Part shown: in pieces, positions 7,320 through 15,987 of the stretch
How positions within the stretch are numbered: the stretch's first letter is position 1
Layout: every line of letters starts with the position of its first letter
Assembly (NCBI RefSeq): GCF_030035605.1
Contig: NZ_CP106736.1
Location: 1-64,000 of the forward strand
Length of the DNA: 64,000 bases
From: Silvimonas soli
GTDB lineage: Bacteria > Pseudomonadota > Gammaproteobacteria > Burkholderiales > Chitinibacteraceae
Reading direction: 5' to 3'
Position numbers and translations under genes: made by a program
The notes under the pieces: generated by a model
Databases searched by the model: none
What the model saw: the letters and a program-made list of their open reading frames with translations, nothing else
What the model was told of the DNA's origin: nothing

Positions 7320-7765
7320 CCAAATAGATTGTTCAGCATCATTCCCCAGCGGGACTCTAGCCCGCATTGCTTCTTGTAGAAATCATGCCTGCGGGTCAGG
7401 CCTTCGATGTGTGTGGCCTGATTCTCGCAAAGCTGCCGATCAATCCGGTAGTGATCAATAAAAATCAGTTCAATCTGCCGGGCTGCGCCTTTGAAGCTGG
7501 CGCCCGGTGGATAGATGCGGTCCTCAATCAGGTGCCAGCCTGACCACGCCCCAAAACCTTCTGGTATTCGTCCGAGCGCCTTGAATACCAGAAGCTGGTA
7601 CGCCATGTACGGTACCGGCTCTGTTCCGGTCTTCCATCGGCTCACTGTGTCCAGGTCGACTTTGCAGACGGTGGCGATATCTGTTGCAGAAACGGAAAAC
7701 ACGGCGTGCATGAGGTCGTTCTGATTTGATTTGAAGTCTGTGCGCGGGAATGTTCTGTTGTTCAT
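7316..7765 (-). CDS. Phage HTH regulator (DUF3653-type)
   Basis: 149 residues on the minus strand, start ATG 7765 behind GTAGAAG. Residues about 27-47 (ATDIATVCKVDLDTVSRWKTG) form a helix-turn-helix. The rest includes a conserved WSGWHLIEDRIYPPGASF segment and a C-terminal helix. It resembles the DUF3653 regulators found with DUF3693-type repressors in Xanthomonas-like filamentous phages; the family name is from memory. It is convergent with, and overlaps by 4 bases, the accessory gene at 6684. Confidence 0.75.
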   Translation of the reverse strand: MNNRTFPRTDFKSNQNDLMHAVFSVSATDIATVCKVDLDTVSRWKTGTEPVPYMAYQLLVFKALGRIPEGFGAWSGWHLIEDRIYPPGASFKGAARQIELIFIDHYRIDRQLCENQATHIEGLTRRHDFYKKQCGLESRWGMMLNNLFG

Positions 7766-7783
7766 CTTCTACACCCTGATATG

Positions 7784-7810
7784 AAAAAACCCGCCGTTCG
7801 TCGGGCGGGT
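7784..7810 (-). terminator. Terminator near the right phage end (minus strand)
   Basis: On the minus strand, ACCCGCC (7810-7804), an 8-base loop and GGCGGGT (7795-7789) are followed by a run of T (7789-7784). In the prophage nothing obvious is transcribed into it. In the circular phage it would lie just 22 bases past the stop codon that completes the left-end repressor. Confidence 0.8.
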
Positions 7811-7888
7811 TCTGTATCTATCGGTCGTCTTTCAGGTGAATGCAGGGCGGTTTGCTGGAAACACTCTCCGGATCAATCTACGAATGTT

Positions 7889-7916
7889 ACTTAACATAAT
7901 ATACATTATACGAAGT
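7889..7916. other. Right att junction: full dif (XerCD) site
   Basis: The 28-mer aligns without gaps to the reverse complement of E. coli dif. Seventeen consecutive positions through the XerD arm, centre and proximal XerC arm (TTAACATAATATACATT and on) are identical, with differences mostly in the outer XerC arm. It marks the phage-chromosome boundary and, because dif resolves chromosome dimers, suggests the window starts at the replication terminus. Confidence 0.9.
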
Positions 7917-8036
7917 AATAATAACTGCACAGAGATACTGCTTCATACCCCGTACCCGGTCTTTTGAACACTCTCCGCAACGCTTGTCGCAGCACGACTT
8001 GGATCGGTCTTGCCAAGTCGATGAAGATCACAAAGG

Positions 8037-8057
8037 AAAACCCCGCAATTGCGGGGT
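8037..8057 (-). terminator. Terminator downstream of the 8098-8340 gene
   Basis: The perfect palindrome CCCCGCAA-TTGCGGGG (8041-8056) is followed on the minus strand by TTTT. It lies about 40 bases after the stop of the minus-strand gene at 8098. Confidence 0.75.
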
Positions 8058-8097
8058 CTGGTTGCCTTCCAGTATGAGTACTCGCAGCGCTACTTCG

Positions 8098-8340
8098 TTA
8101 TCTTGAATGCAGGACGATGACTTCTTTGGGGTCGTATGGAGCGACTATTGCGCGCAGCCCCAGCATTCCTATCTCTCCCTGAAATCGCAATGCGTCTGCG
8201 CCGGTGGCAAAGAGATAAGCCAGTGTCCGGCCCGGGTAGGATTCCACGCGGCACTTGATGAAACCGGGTTGTGGTTTGGTGCCGGCTTTGCCGTACGCCG
8301 CTGTGACACGTTTAACCACTAGATCTAGATCGTTTTCCAT
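8098..8340 (-). CDS. Small hypothetical protein
   Basis: 80 residues from ATG 8340 (MENDLDLVVKRV...). An upstream in-frame ATG at 8412 would add 24 residues but has no better ribosome-binding site. Composition is protein-like, with a charged helix followed by a beta-rich C-terminal part (RTLAYLFATGADALRFQGEIG). It is the first chromosomal gene right of dif and has its own terminator. No family recognised. Confidence 0.5.
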   Translation of the reverse strand: MENDLDLVVKRVTAAYGKAGTKPQPGFIKCRVESYPGRTLAYLFATGADALRFQGEIGMLGLRAIVAPYDPKEVIVLHSR

Positions 8341-8490
8341 AATGCGTATTGTACCGGGAAAGCGCAGTTGCGCCCTGAATGGGCTTGCCAGGATCAAGGT
8401 GGCGTTGATCATTTCACGCTTGCGGACGACTTCGGGTGGTCATATCCGGCCTGCGCTGGGCCGGTTGGACGGGAGCTTTCGTGATCAGCA

Positions 8491-8856
8491 TTGAAAACCA
8501 GGACGGCCAAAGCTACCGTTAAGTGGGTGCAATCGCCTGAGTCAGTGCAACCCATGTTCACGTACAAAATTGCTTATCGCGCTCAGCAAGACGATGAAAA
8601 AATCATTATCCGTCAATTGGATGGCGACTTGGGCGAGTCACTCGATGCGGCGATATTGCTGCTGGTTATTCTAGAGGCTTTCCCGGACGAGCGCAGTCTG
8701 GGGAGCCCTTCGGGGGTCGTGGAAAACGCGCCAGCATCCGGCGAAGAAACCATTGGCGATGCGATGGCGCGCTATGGGATCGAATCAATCATGATCAAGC
8801 ATCTCAAAACCGGCACGCGCCGCAGTATTGCAAAAGAGCAGCTGTTTCGCCCTTGA
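8491..8856 (+). CDS. Small hypothetical protein, possible frameshift at its start
   Basis: 121 residues if read from TTG 8491; the first ATG is at 8554. Neither start has a good ribosome-binding site. A GTG at 8481, five bases after GGGAG, opens a short frame (ISIENQDGQSYR) that stops at 8520-8522. Removing one T at 8519-8520 would join it to this frame as SYRKWVQSPESV, giving about 124 residues. So either a real single-base frameshift or a different start. The core (MFTYKIAYRAQQDDEKIIIRQ) looks coding. Function unknown. Confidence 0.4.
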   Translation: MKTRTAKATVKWVQSPESVQPMFTYKIAYRAQQDDEKIIIRQLDGDLGESLDAAILLLVILEAFPDERSLGSPSGVVENAPASGEETIGDAMARYGIESIMIKHLKTGTRRSIAKEQLFRP

Positions 8857-9155
8857 TGGCGCTTCGCATGGTGGTTGGCCGTCAGGATGCGGCAACAAAA
8901 ATGGCATAACACACGGTGAAGCCAATGCCTGGGTCTGGCTTTCAGATTATTCGATGATGGCATTCATTGATGCAGCTTTGGTCTGGGCGCCAGGCAACGT
9001 CCCCGCGTCTGAATACTGTTTTATTGGATAGCGGCAGATCAAGGGCTTGCCGGGTTACGCGATTCAGAAACCACCCTCGCCCGCTTAACGACCCGACCGT
9101 CTCCTTGATTTGCTCTCCCAAAGAAATTTTGCGAGAGACACTCTGGCCGTTGCGC
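8857..9155. other. Intergenic region without a recognisable gene
   Basis: About 300 bases between a small hypothetical gene and the strong hairpin at 9158-9210. A 78-codon minus-strand frame exists here, but it starts inside the terminator stem and has no ribosome-binding site. No promoter or repeat stands out. Confidence 0.5.
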
Positions 9156-9210
9156 AAAAAACGCAGCAAGGCAATCACGTGTCTGGTTCGTGATTGCCTT
9201 GCTGCGTTTT
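9156..9210. terminator. Very strong bidirectional terminator
   Basis: A 22-bp perfect stem (9158-9179 with 9189-9210) around a 9-base loop has AAAAAA on its left shoulder and TTTT on its right, so it can end transcription in both directions. It lies 50 bases beyond the stop of the minus-strand secreted-protein gene at 9260. Confidence 0.85.
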
Positions 9211-9259
9211 GCCGGTGGCGACGGGCGCCCTTTTCTACCCTGCTATTTTATGGGTGCCC

Positions 9260-12200
9260 TCATTGCAATGTAGCGGCATTGAAGGTCACGTTGCCGGTGC
9301 CCGACTGCATGACCCAGCTCACGGTCAGGGTCGCGCTGCTGCTGCCTGCGGCGTAGGTCAGGGTGTAATTGCGATCGTATTGACCAGTGGCCAGTGTCGT
9401 TGTGTCGACAAAGTCCGCCGCCGAGCTATCAGACAAATGCGCCGTTAGCGTGCCGCTGCTCTTCCAGCCGCCCACATGAATGGTTAGCGTGCGCGTTGCC
9501 AGTCCTGCCGGAGCGGTTACCGAGAAGCCATTGCCGGTGTTGGCGATATATATGCCGTTTTTATTGCTACCGGTTGCGGTTGGCGCGCCATCAGACCAAC
9601 TGAGCGTTCTTGGATCGTCGACGTATGTCTGCACCTTGCCTGTGCCGACCACAACGTAATTGCCTAGCTGTGCCGTTACGCCTGCTTTGCGATTCACCGT
9701 GGTGGTTGAGTCGCCCCAATGCACCCAGTCGGCGGTTCCTTCGCTGGTGAGGCTAGTGGTTGTGGCGGAGGAAGTGCCCGAACCCGTCAAAGCGCCAGTG
9801 CTGGCCGTATTGGTGAGACTGAATCGGCCCGGATTGCTGATGCCGGCTGCACTTGCTGTCACCGTGTAACTGCCGATCTGGCCGTTGGCGGTTAATGTCG
9901 GTGCGGTGGCCAGGCCATTCGCGTCAGTCGTCACTGTGGCGGTGGCTGCTCCGCCAAATGCGGCGCTGGCGCCAGTTGCTGGTGCGGCAAAGGTGACGCT
10001 TGCCCCGCTCACCGGTGTATTGGTGTTGTCTTTAACCAGCACTTGCAACGCAGTGGCAAAGCTTGCATTCACCGCAGCGCTTTGCGGTGTGCCCGCCGTG
10101 GTCGTAATCCCCGCTTGTTGCACTAGTGCTGCACCATTCAGAGTGACATTGCCAGTGCCGGACGCCATAGCCCATGTAACGGTGAGGGTCTGGGCGGAGC
10201 TGGCGGCGGTGTAGGTCAAGGTGTAATTGCGATCGTATTGACCAGTGGCCAGCGTTGTCGTGTCGACAAAGTCCGCTGCCGAGCCGTCAGATAGATGTGC
10301 AGTTAGCGTACCGCTGCTCTTCCAGCCGCCTACATGGACAATCAGTACGCGGGTTGTGGTCCCGGCCGGGGCGGTGAAGGAGAAGCCATTGCCGGTGCCG
10401 GCAATATAAATACCGTTCTTGTTCGAGGCGGTGGCGGTTGGTGTGCCGCCACTCCAGGTCAGGGTTCGCGGATCGTTGTTGTAACTCAAGACCTGACCAA
10501 CGTTTGCGGTCCCGCCTGTGCTGGTAACTGTGTAGTTGCTGATCTGCGTAGTTACCCCAGCCTTGCGATTGATCGCCGCGTCGCCCCAGTGTACCCAGTC
10601 AGTCAGCCCTTCTGCGCTGAGGCTAACTGTGGTGGCCGCGCTGGTGCCCGAACCCGTTATTGCCGCGCCGGTGTTTCCGCCGCCACCCGCTGGGGTGTTG
10701 GTAAGTGCAAAGCTGGCTGGTGTGGTTGCGCCGGGTGTAGTTGCGCTAACCGCAAACGTGCCTGCAGTGCTGTTGGCTGTGAGTTGTGGTGCGGTTGCGA
10801 TACCGCTGGCGTTGGTGGTTGCCGTTGCTGTGGCAGAGCCGCTAAAGGTTGCACTCGCTCCGCTCGCAGGTGCGGTGAAAGTGACCACTACCCCGCTCAC
10901 TGGCGTGCCACCATTACCCGTTACGGTGACTTGCAGTGCTGTGTTAAACCCAGCACCCGTATTGGCCGACTGTGGTGTTCCGGCTGTGGCTGCGATGTTG
11001 GTGGTGACACCGACAACGGCGTTGTTGGTCAGATTAAAGCTGGCGACTACATTGGCGCCAGGCGCACTGGCGGCAATGACATAACTGCCCGATTGCGCGT
11101 TGGCAGTGAGCGCCGGTGCGGTCGCAACGCCGCTGGCATTGGTCGTGGCAGTGGCAGTGGCCGCGCCATTAAAGGTGGCACTCGCACCGGATGCAGGCGC
11201 AGTAAAGGTAACCGTAACACCACTAACCGGGTTGTTCTGGCCGTCTTTGACTGTTGCTTGCAATGGCGTGGCAAATGCCGTGCTCACTGTGGTGCTTTGC
11301 GGTGTTCCAGCGGTTGCCGCAATAGTCCCTGCCGACTGGGCCGACAGTGCCGCGCCGCTGAGCGCTACGTTGCCTGAGCCACCCAATGCTTCCCAATAGA
11401 CGGTCAGCGTCTGGCCTTCGGAAGCGGCGGTGTAGGTCAGGGTGTAATTGCGGTCGTACTGGCCAGCAACCTGAGGGGTGGTATCGACAAAGTCAGGAGC
11501 CGATCCGTCGGACAAGTGGGCGACCAGCGAGCCGCTGGTGTTATAGCCACCAACGTGCACAGTCAATGTTCTTGGCGTGAGACCTGCGGGTGCGGTAAAG
11601 GAATAACCGTTGCCGGCATTATTCAGAAAGAGGCCATTTTTGTTGTTGCCGGTGGAGGTCGGTGTGCCATCAGTCCAGCTGAGTCCTCTGAGGTCATTGG
11701 CATATGCCTTTGGGGTGCCGGTTCCGATTACCGAATAATTGCTGATCTGGGCGCTCACGCCAGCTTTGCGTGTCACTGCGGCGTCACCCCAGTGCACCCA
11801 GTCTGCTGTGCCTTCTGTGGTCAGATTGGCCGTCGTGGTTGCACTGGTGCCGGAGCCCGTTATGGAGCCGCCGCCAATACCTGAAGGCAGCAGCCCATAC
11901 ACGCTGACGTAGTTGGAGAAAGACGGCAGATAAACCTTGCCGTTCACGACAATAGGTGGGACCCATTTGGCAAAGCTGCCAGAGAAATCGCGGCCGCGAT
12001 TCTGGTTGCTGGTCCATAGCACTTTGCTGGCGTCCGCTGCATCAAACGCGTAAAACACGCCAGTTTGCTGGCTGCCGTTGGCGACGCCGGTTGACGAAAA
12101 TGCTGCCCACAAAACAGCGGAGCCTCCCGCCAGGCCATTGGCCGAAATGGACATGCCCGGGTCGTTGCTGATCCCCGCTGGCACGATAAACGTACCTTGC

Positions 12201-13501
12201 GACATGGGTGTGGTGATAAAGCTCGAACCGTTGAAGGCAAACATCTTCAAGATGTCGCGCTCACCAAACCCGTAGATTGTTGAATTGTAGAAGATGTAGT
12301 TGCCGCCCCAGAAGCCGCCCGCAGCCTGATCCGAATAGGCAAAAGTAGCTTGCCATTCCTGCGTTATCTGGTCGCCCGCGGGGTTGTATTGCCCCAGATT
12401 GTTAGTATTGAAGACGTAGAACTTGCCGTCCTTGGCTCCGGCAATACCCAGTGACGTACCAGGGATCAGCAAGATGCCGCTACTACCCAGGTCCCAGTCA
12501 TTTAACGCGTCTGCGGCTTGGGTTGAAGGCGTGAAGTAATCCACGATCGCCATCCCGCTGCCATTGTTGGTGGCGATTTTCAGGATGCTGTCGCCGTAAT
12601 CAATGCCCCCCGTACTGGCGGTGAAGTCGCCATTTCCGGTTTCCACATAAATGTTGCCGTTCGCGTCTCCCGTCAAACCCACCCCGCCCTGCCAGATGCC
12701 GGTTTCTCCCGCGTTGGGAGAAATGCAAAGTACGCTGGTGCGCTGGAGCGTGCTTGCGCTATAGGCAAAGATCCAGCCCTGGTACGGTTCGGTGTCCTGG
12801 TGCGAGCCGAATGCGATATAGATATTGCCATTCATCAACAGCAACCCTGGTCGTTGCCAGTGCTGCATGGCCGAGAAGGTTATGACGCCATTGACACTGC
12901 TGGGGGCAGAGCCCAGTGCGGTCCCCTGGATCAGCGTCGGAGTCAGCTTGTCCGCGCCCGTGGCCAAATCCAGCGCGTGCAGCCGGAAGTGCGCCACGCC
13001 GCTGTCGTAGGTTTCGGCAACCACATAAATCGTTTGCGAAGCTGGGTCGATAACAGGGGTGGCGGTAATGCCGATTTCTGGATAAAGGTCGCGCAGTACG
13101 CAACATACCGACGCAGGCATGGGTGGCCCAAGGTTGACCTGCCATAACGGGCTGCCGCCGGTATCGGCATCAAAAGCAAACACGGAGTTGTGTTCGGTCA
13201 CGATGTATACGACGTTGTGCGTGCCCTGTTGCGGAACGCTGACGTTGGCCATATACAGCGGCTGCGCGTAAACCTGGCCGTCTACCGGCAGCGAGTACAG
13301 CTTGCCAAAGCTTTGGGCGTTTACGTTTGAAGTATTGAGGATGGTTTCGTTCTGGTTTGTACCAGTGCGGCCATTGTCGTAGTGGTATGTCGTTACCTGA
13401 GTCACCTGACCATAGGCCAGCGTCGCCAGTATGCTCGACAAAAACAGCGCGCAGCACTGCAGCCGCAAGCTGCGAAAAACGCAGATTACCCAGCCCATCA
13501 T
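9260..13501 (-). CDS. Large secreted beta-propeller protein with three DWVHWGD repeats and Ig-like domains
   Basis: 1413 residues from ATG 13501; ATG 13498 is equally possible behind GGGGG, and a TTG at 13516 is less likely. A signal peptide ends near SILATLAYGQ. Residues about 30-550 are a PQQ-enzyme-like beta-propeller with repeated blades (NVVYIVTEHNSVFAFDADTG, NGNIYVETGNGDF, GKVYLPSFSNYVSVYGL). Three copies of a ~150-residue beta-sandwich domain with the core EGTADWVHWGD follow, at about 555-710, 955-1120 and 1245-1413. Two bacterial Ig-like (Big_1-type) domains lie between copies 1 and 2, and one between copies 2 and 3. Cysteine-poor and Thr/Ala/Gly-rich, it looks extracellular: adhesion, polymer binding or matrix. 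No catalytic residues can be asserted. Monocistronic. Confidence 0.85.
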   Translation of the reverse strand: MMGWVICVFRSLRLQCCALFLSSILATLAYGQVTQVTTYHYDNGRTGTNQNETILNTSNVNAQSFGKLYSLPVDGQVYAQPLYMANVSVPQQGTHNVVYIVTEHNSVFAFDADTGGSPLWQVNLGPPMPASVCCVLRDLYPEIGITATPVIDPASQTIYVVAETYDSGVAHFRLHALDLATGADKLTPTLIQGTALGSAPSSVNGVITFSAMQHWQRPGLLLMNGNIYIAFGSHQDTEPYQGWIFAYSASTLQRTSVLCISPNAGETGIWQGGVGLTGDANGNIYVETGNGDFTASTGGIDYGDSILKIATNNGSGMAIVDYFTPSTQAADALNDWDLGSSGILLIPGTSLGIAGAKDGKFYVFNTNNLGQYNPAGDQITQEWQATFAYSDQAAGGFWGGNYIFYNSTIYGFGERDILKMFAFNGSSFITTPMSQGTFIVPAGISNDPGMSISANGLAGGSAVLWAAFSSTGVANGSQQTGVFYAFDAADASKVLWTSNQNRGRDFSGSFAKWVPPIVVNGKVYLPSFSNYVSVYGLLPSGIGGGSITGSGTSATTTANLTTEGTADWVHWGDAAVTRKAGVSAQISNYSVIGTGTPKAYANDLRGLSWTDGTPTSTGNNKNGLFLNNAGNGYSFTAPAGLTPRTLTVHVGGYNTSGSLVAHLSDGSAPDFVDTTPQVAGQYDRNYTLTYTAASEGQTLTVYWEALGGSGNVALSGAALSAQSAGTIAATAGTPQSTTVSTAFATPLQATVKDGQNNPVSGVTVTFTAPASGASATFNGAATATATTNASGVATAPALTANAQSGSYVIAASAPGANVVASFNLTNNAVVGVTTNIAATAGTPQSANTGAGFNTALQVTVTGNGGTPVSGVVVTFTAPASGASATFSGSATATATTNASGIATAPQLTANSTAGTFAVSATTPGATTPASFALTNTPAGGGGNTGAAITGSGTSAATTVSLSAEGLTDWVHWGDAAINRKAGVTTQISNYTVTSTGGTANVGQVLSYNNDPRTLTWSGGTPTATASNKNGIYIAGTGNGFSFTAPAGTTTRVLIVHVGGWKSSGTLTAHLSDGSAADFVDTTTLATGQYDRNYTLTYTAASSAQTLTVTWAMASGTGNVTLNGAALVQQAGITTTAGTPQSAAVNASFATALQVLVKDNTNTPVSGASVTFAAPATGASAAFGGAATATVTTDANGLATAPTLTANGQIGSYTVTASAAGISNPGRFSLTNTASTGALTGSGTSSATTTSLTSEGTADWVHWGDSTTTVNRKAGVTAQLGNYVVVGTGKVQTYVDDPRTLSWSDGAPTATGSNKNGIYIANTGNGFSVTAPAGLATRTLTIHVGGWKSSGTLTAHLSDSSAADFVDTTTLATGQYDRNYTLTYAAGSSSATLTVSWVMQSGTGNVTFNAATLQ

Positions 13502-14520
13502 CAACCCCCAAGACAATTTGTCTATGTAACCCAGTTTTCTGCCTTACATCCGCAGCAGTTGGCTTGCGGTGTCGGCAGGCTTGTGACCGTCTTTGCCGTT
13601 AACTCGGCAAGACCGTCTTGTATTCACCGAGCAAGTCGTCGCAAACGCCAGCAGGATGTCCGCCAGCTCGGTATGCGGGTGTGCTCAATACCCGCAACAA
13701 CAGATTACCAAAAAAGTAAGAGTGTTATACGGATATGGATAGACAAATCTTAAAGCGATGACAGGAAATTCCTACGGACGGCGTCCCTGCAGGATTTTTT
13801 CTTTTGGGTGAAATGGCTATGTTGTATTTCAGATGCGGTTTGTGGTCATTTATTCGCGTATTGGGGAGCGCAAATACTGTTTTTGCGTATTTCCAGGAAC
13901 TGACAAATGAATCGATGAGCGGAAGCCTGGATTAAGCATCGTTCTTACGAAAAAAATGAGCTATAGCGAGGGGTTGCAAGGAGATTTGATCCCGGTCTGG
14001 ATCAGCGCAGCGCAGCGCAGTTAAGTGCTTGCTGTTCGCCGGAGTTGGCGGTGGGACGGGTCGGGGCGGATGGGGGTAAGACGTTGCAACTGGCCAGCAA
14101 TCGTAGTGGGTAATGCGAGGAGGCGGGTCAGTTCAAGCCGGAGTATGCGATTGCATCGGGCGCAGTCGACGTCGACTGACAATCGCGTCGGCATGGCTCA
14201 TGGCGGTGATGTAATTGCCGCGCACGTCAGTCTTTAACGAAACAACACCATCAGCACAAGACTGGGTCACAACCCAGCGAGAGATGCCCTGCTCCGTGGG
14301 CTGGGACGGTTCGATGCGGACGATGGTCAGACACTCTTGCGGATCGATTTGCCGTCTGGCGAAACACTCAAAACATTTACGCACGATGAATACCCAAGTT
14401 TATGCGTCCATCATTTAAGCCGACTATTGATTCAGGTCATATAGGATTTCCCTTAACTTGCTGACGGAAAAATCCTACATCTGTTCCAGTCTCCGTGGCA
14501 GAGCGAGTGTTTTCGCAGGT
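13502..14520. other. Long intergenic region
   Basis: About 1 kb upstream of the secreted-protein gene and downstream of the serine hydrolase. It is AT-richer around 13690-13960 than its neighbours, so promoters for the divergent side may lie there, though none is clear. Small inverted repeat CAAGAC-C-GTCTTG at 13608-13620; a short GCGCA run near 14005-14020. Only one doubtful small frame, at 14133-14384. Confidence 0.5.
14133..14384 (-). CDS. Doubtful small hypothetical protein
   Basis: 83 residues from a GTG at 14384 with only a weak upstream GGG. The composition is not obviously artefactual (TEQGISRWVVTQSCADGVVSLK), and the region otherwise has no gene. There is no recognisable family and no terminator of its own. 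It may be a non-coding frame. Confidence 0.25.
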   Translation of the reverse strand: MRKCFECFARRQIDPQECLTIVRIEPSQPTEQGISRWVVTQSCADGVVSLKTDVRGNYITAMSHADAIVSRRRLRPMQSHTPA

Positions 14521-15987
14521 TCAATGCAGCGCAATCAGTAGCGCATTGAGGTACACCGACTGCTCGTTGTAGGGGTCGCTCGCCACATATTCGGGATCAG
14601 CCGGGTTGCAGCAGGTGGGGCTGGGTTTGTCCCATACCGACCACTGCACCACCACCAGGTTTTCCCGCTGATTGATCGCGATCATCTGGCCGTAAATGCC
14701 AATGGCAGCGAAGGTCCAGTCGCTCACCGAGGCCTGTTGCCCCTGCACCGGAGCACGCTCTTGCACCGGTATTGCCCCGGCGGGGTTGTCGGTGTTTTGC
14801 AGGGGCGCTCCGACATTGGCGAAAATCGGGCTGGCCTGATTGGTGCCGCCAACCAGATCGTCATCATAGGCTGGGCTGAACCACCACATATAACCGTACT
14901 GGCCGTTGTCGGCGTAGCCAGGCAATGCGGAATTGGCGGTCCAGGTCGTGGCGTCGGTGATCCAGTTGTCCGGCAGTACGTGTGTGCCATCAGGCAAAAC
15001 GCCGTTATTCAGCACGAACAAACCAAAGCGGCCGTAATCACGCAACGTGGCGTTAAACCCTCCCGCCCCGAACGAAACGCCATTCCAGGTCCACCAGTTG
15101 CCATTGCTCTGCATGCCAAAGGGTTGCCAGATTTTCTTTTGCAGATAACTGGCCAGACTCATGCCAGTTGCGCGCTGGATGGCAAGGCCGCTCAAAAAAG
15201 CTTCGCCGGTGCTGTAATTGAAAATGGCGCCCGGCGCGGCTGGCAGGCCAGTACTGGGATCGATGGCGTGAGGCCGGGTTTTCATTAAATTGAGCACACA
15301 ATTCACGTTATCACCCACGGTGTCTACGCAACGCAGCAACGCGGGCAAATCGGCAGTCGGGTCCAGTTCGTTTTCGTTCCATACCACGCCTGAAGACATA
15401 TGCAGCATGTTGCGCAAACTCACGCCTTCATAGGCTGAGCCCTTGAGTTCCGGTACGTAGTTGTCGACCGGATCATTCAAGCTGCCGATGTAGCCGTCTT
15501 TGATAGCTGCGCCCATGAGTGTGGACGTGACGGATTTGGAAACCGACTTGCCATCCCAAAGCGTCGCGGCGTTGATGCCCATGGCGTACTTCTCCAGCAC
15601 AATCTGGCCGTTTTTGATGACCAGTAGCCCCGTCACCTGATTGTGGGTCATGAAGTCATTGACGGTATTGCCAGTGTGGGCAGAGCCATCGGCATTGCTG
15701 CCATATTGATAGGTAGCCTGGAGCGCCTGTTTCTGGATGCCACCCGACGCCATCGGCAATGGGTAAGTCACGCTACCGTGCGCCATGGTTTGAACCGGGA
15801 ATAGCGCTGCACTATTGCTGAAGCCGATCACTTTTTGCTGGGTACTCCAGGAAAACATGGCTTGCGGGTCAGGCAAGGGTGTGACGGGTGGATCGCTGCC
15901 ATCTGAGCCGCCACAGCCACTCAGTAATCCGAGTGCCATTCCCAATAGACCGCCCCACCCCACAAGCCCATTCAAGGTTTTGCCCAT
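14521..15987 (-). CDS. Lipoprotein serine hydrolase (beta-lactamase / class C esterase family)
   Basis: 488 residues behind GGGGCGGAC. The signal peptide ends in the lipobox LLSGC (Cys25), so the protein is probably lipid-anchored. The catalytic motif SxxK is S148-V-S-K151, and the YxxG-type second motif is FNYSTGEAF. The sequence around it (LWDGKSVSKSVTS, NMLHMSSGVVWNENE) is typical of the PF00144 family, which includes esterases, D-aminopeptidases and penicillin-binding-like enzymes. The substrate cannot be read from the sequence. Transcribed alone; the ergothioneine gene lies upstream in the opposite direction. Confidence 0.9.
   Translation of the reverse strand: MGKTLNGLVGWGGLLGMALGLLSGCGGSDGSDPPVTPLPDPQAMFSWSTQQKVIGFSNSAALFPVQTMAHGSVTYPLPMASGGIQKQALQATYQYGSNADGSAHTGNTVNDFMTHNQVTGLLVIKNGQIVLEKYAMGINAATLWDGKSVSKSVTSTLMGAAIKDGYIGSLNDPVDNYVPELKGSAYEGVSLRNMLHMSSGVVWNENELDPTADLPALLRCVDTVGDNVNCVLNLMKTRPHAIDPSTGLPAAPGAIFNYSTGEAFLSGLAIQRATGMSLASYLQKKIWQPFGMQSNGNWWTWNGVSFGAGGFNATLRDYGRFGLFVLNNGVLPDGTHVLPDNWITDATTWTANSALPGYADNGQYGYMWWFSPAYDDDLVGGTNQASPIFANVGAPLQNTDNPAGAIPVQERAPVQGQQASVSDWTFAAIGIYGQMIAINQRENLVVVQWSVWDKPSPTCCNPADPEYVASDPYNEQSVYLNALLIALH

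Larger units (their letters stand above)
1..7916 (+). mobile_element. Filamentous phage (inovirus) prophage integrated at dif
   Basis: About 7.9 kb bounded by copies of a dif core: 1-13 and 7893-7905 share 13 identical bases, and the right copy is a full 28-bp dif-like site. The plus-strand order is canonical for inoviruses: small ORF, replication initiator, ssDNA-binding protein, small membrane proteins, major coat protein, terminator, pIII-like adsorption protein, pVI-like protein and Zot/pI assembly ATPase. A regulator lies on the minus strand at each end. There is no integrase gene, which fits recruitment of host XerC/XerD. The left flank lies outside the window, so part of the left site is unseen. 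All core reading frames are intact, so it may be active; that is inference. Confidence 0.93.

Noticed and set aside
8942..9178. 78-codon minus-strand frame
   Set aside because: Starts inside the 22-bp terminator stem, has no ribosome-binding site and no recognisable family; most likely chance.
10334..11377. 347-codon plus-strand frame opposite the secreted-protein gene
   Set aside because: It lies wholly antisense to the repeat region; its Cys/Gly/Arg-rich composition is what the reverse of Ala/Thr/Gly repeat codons gives.
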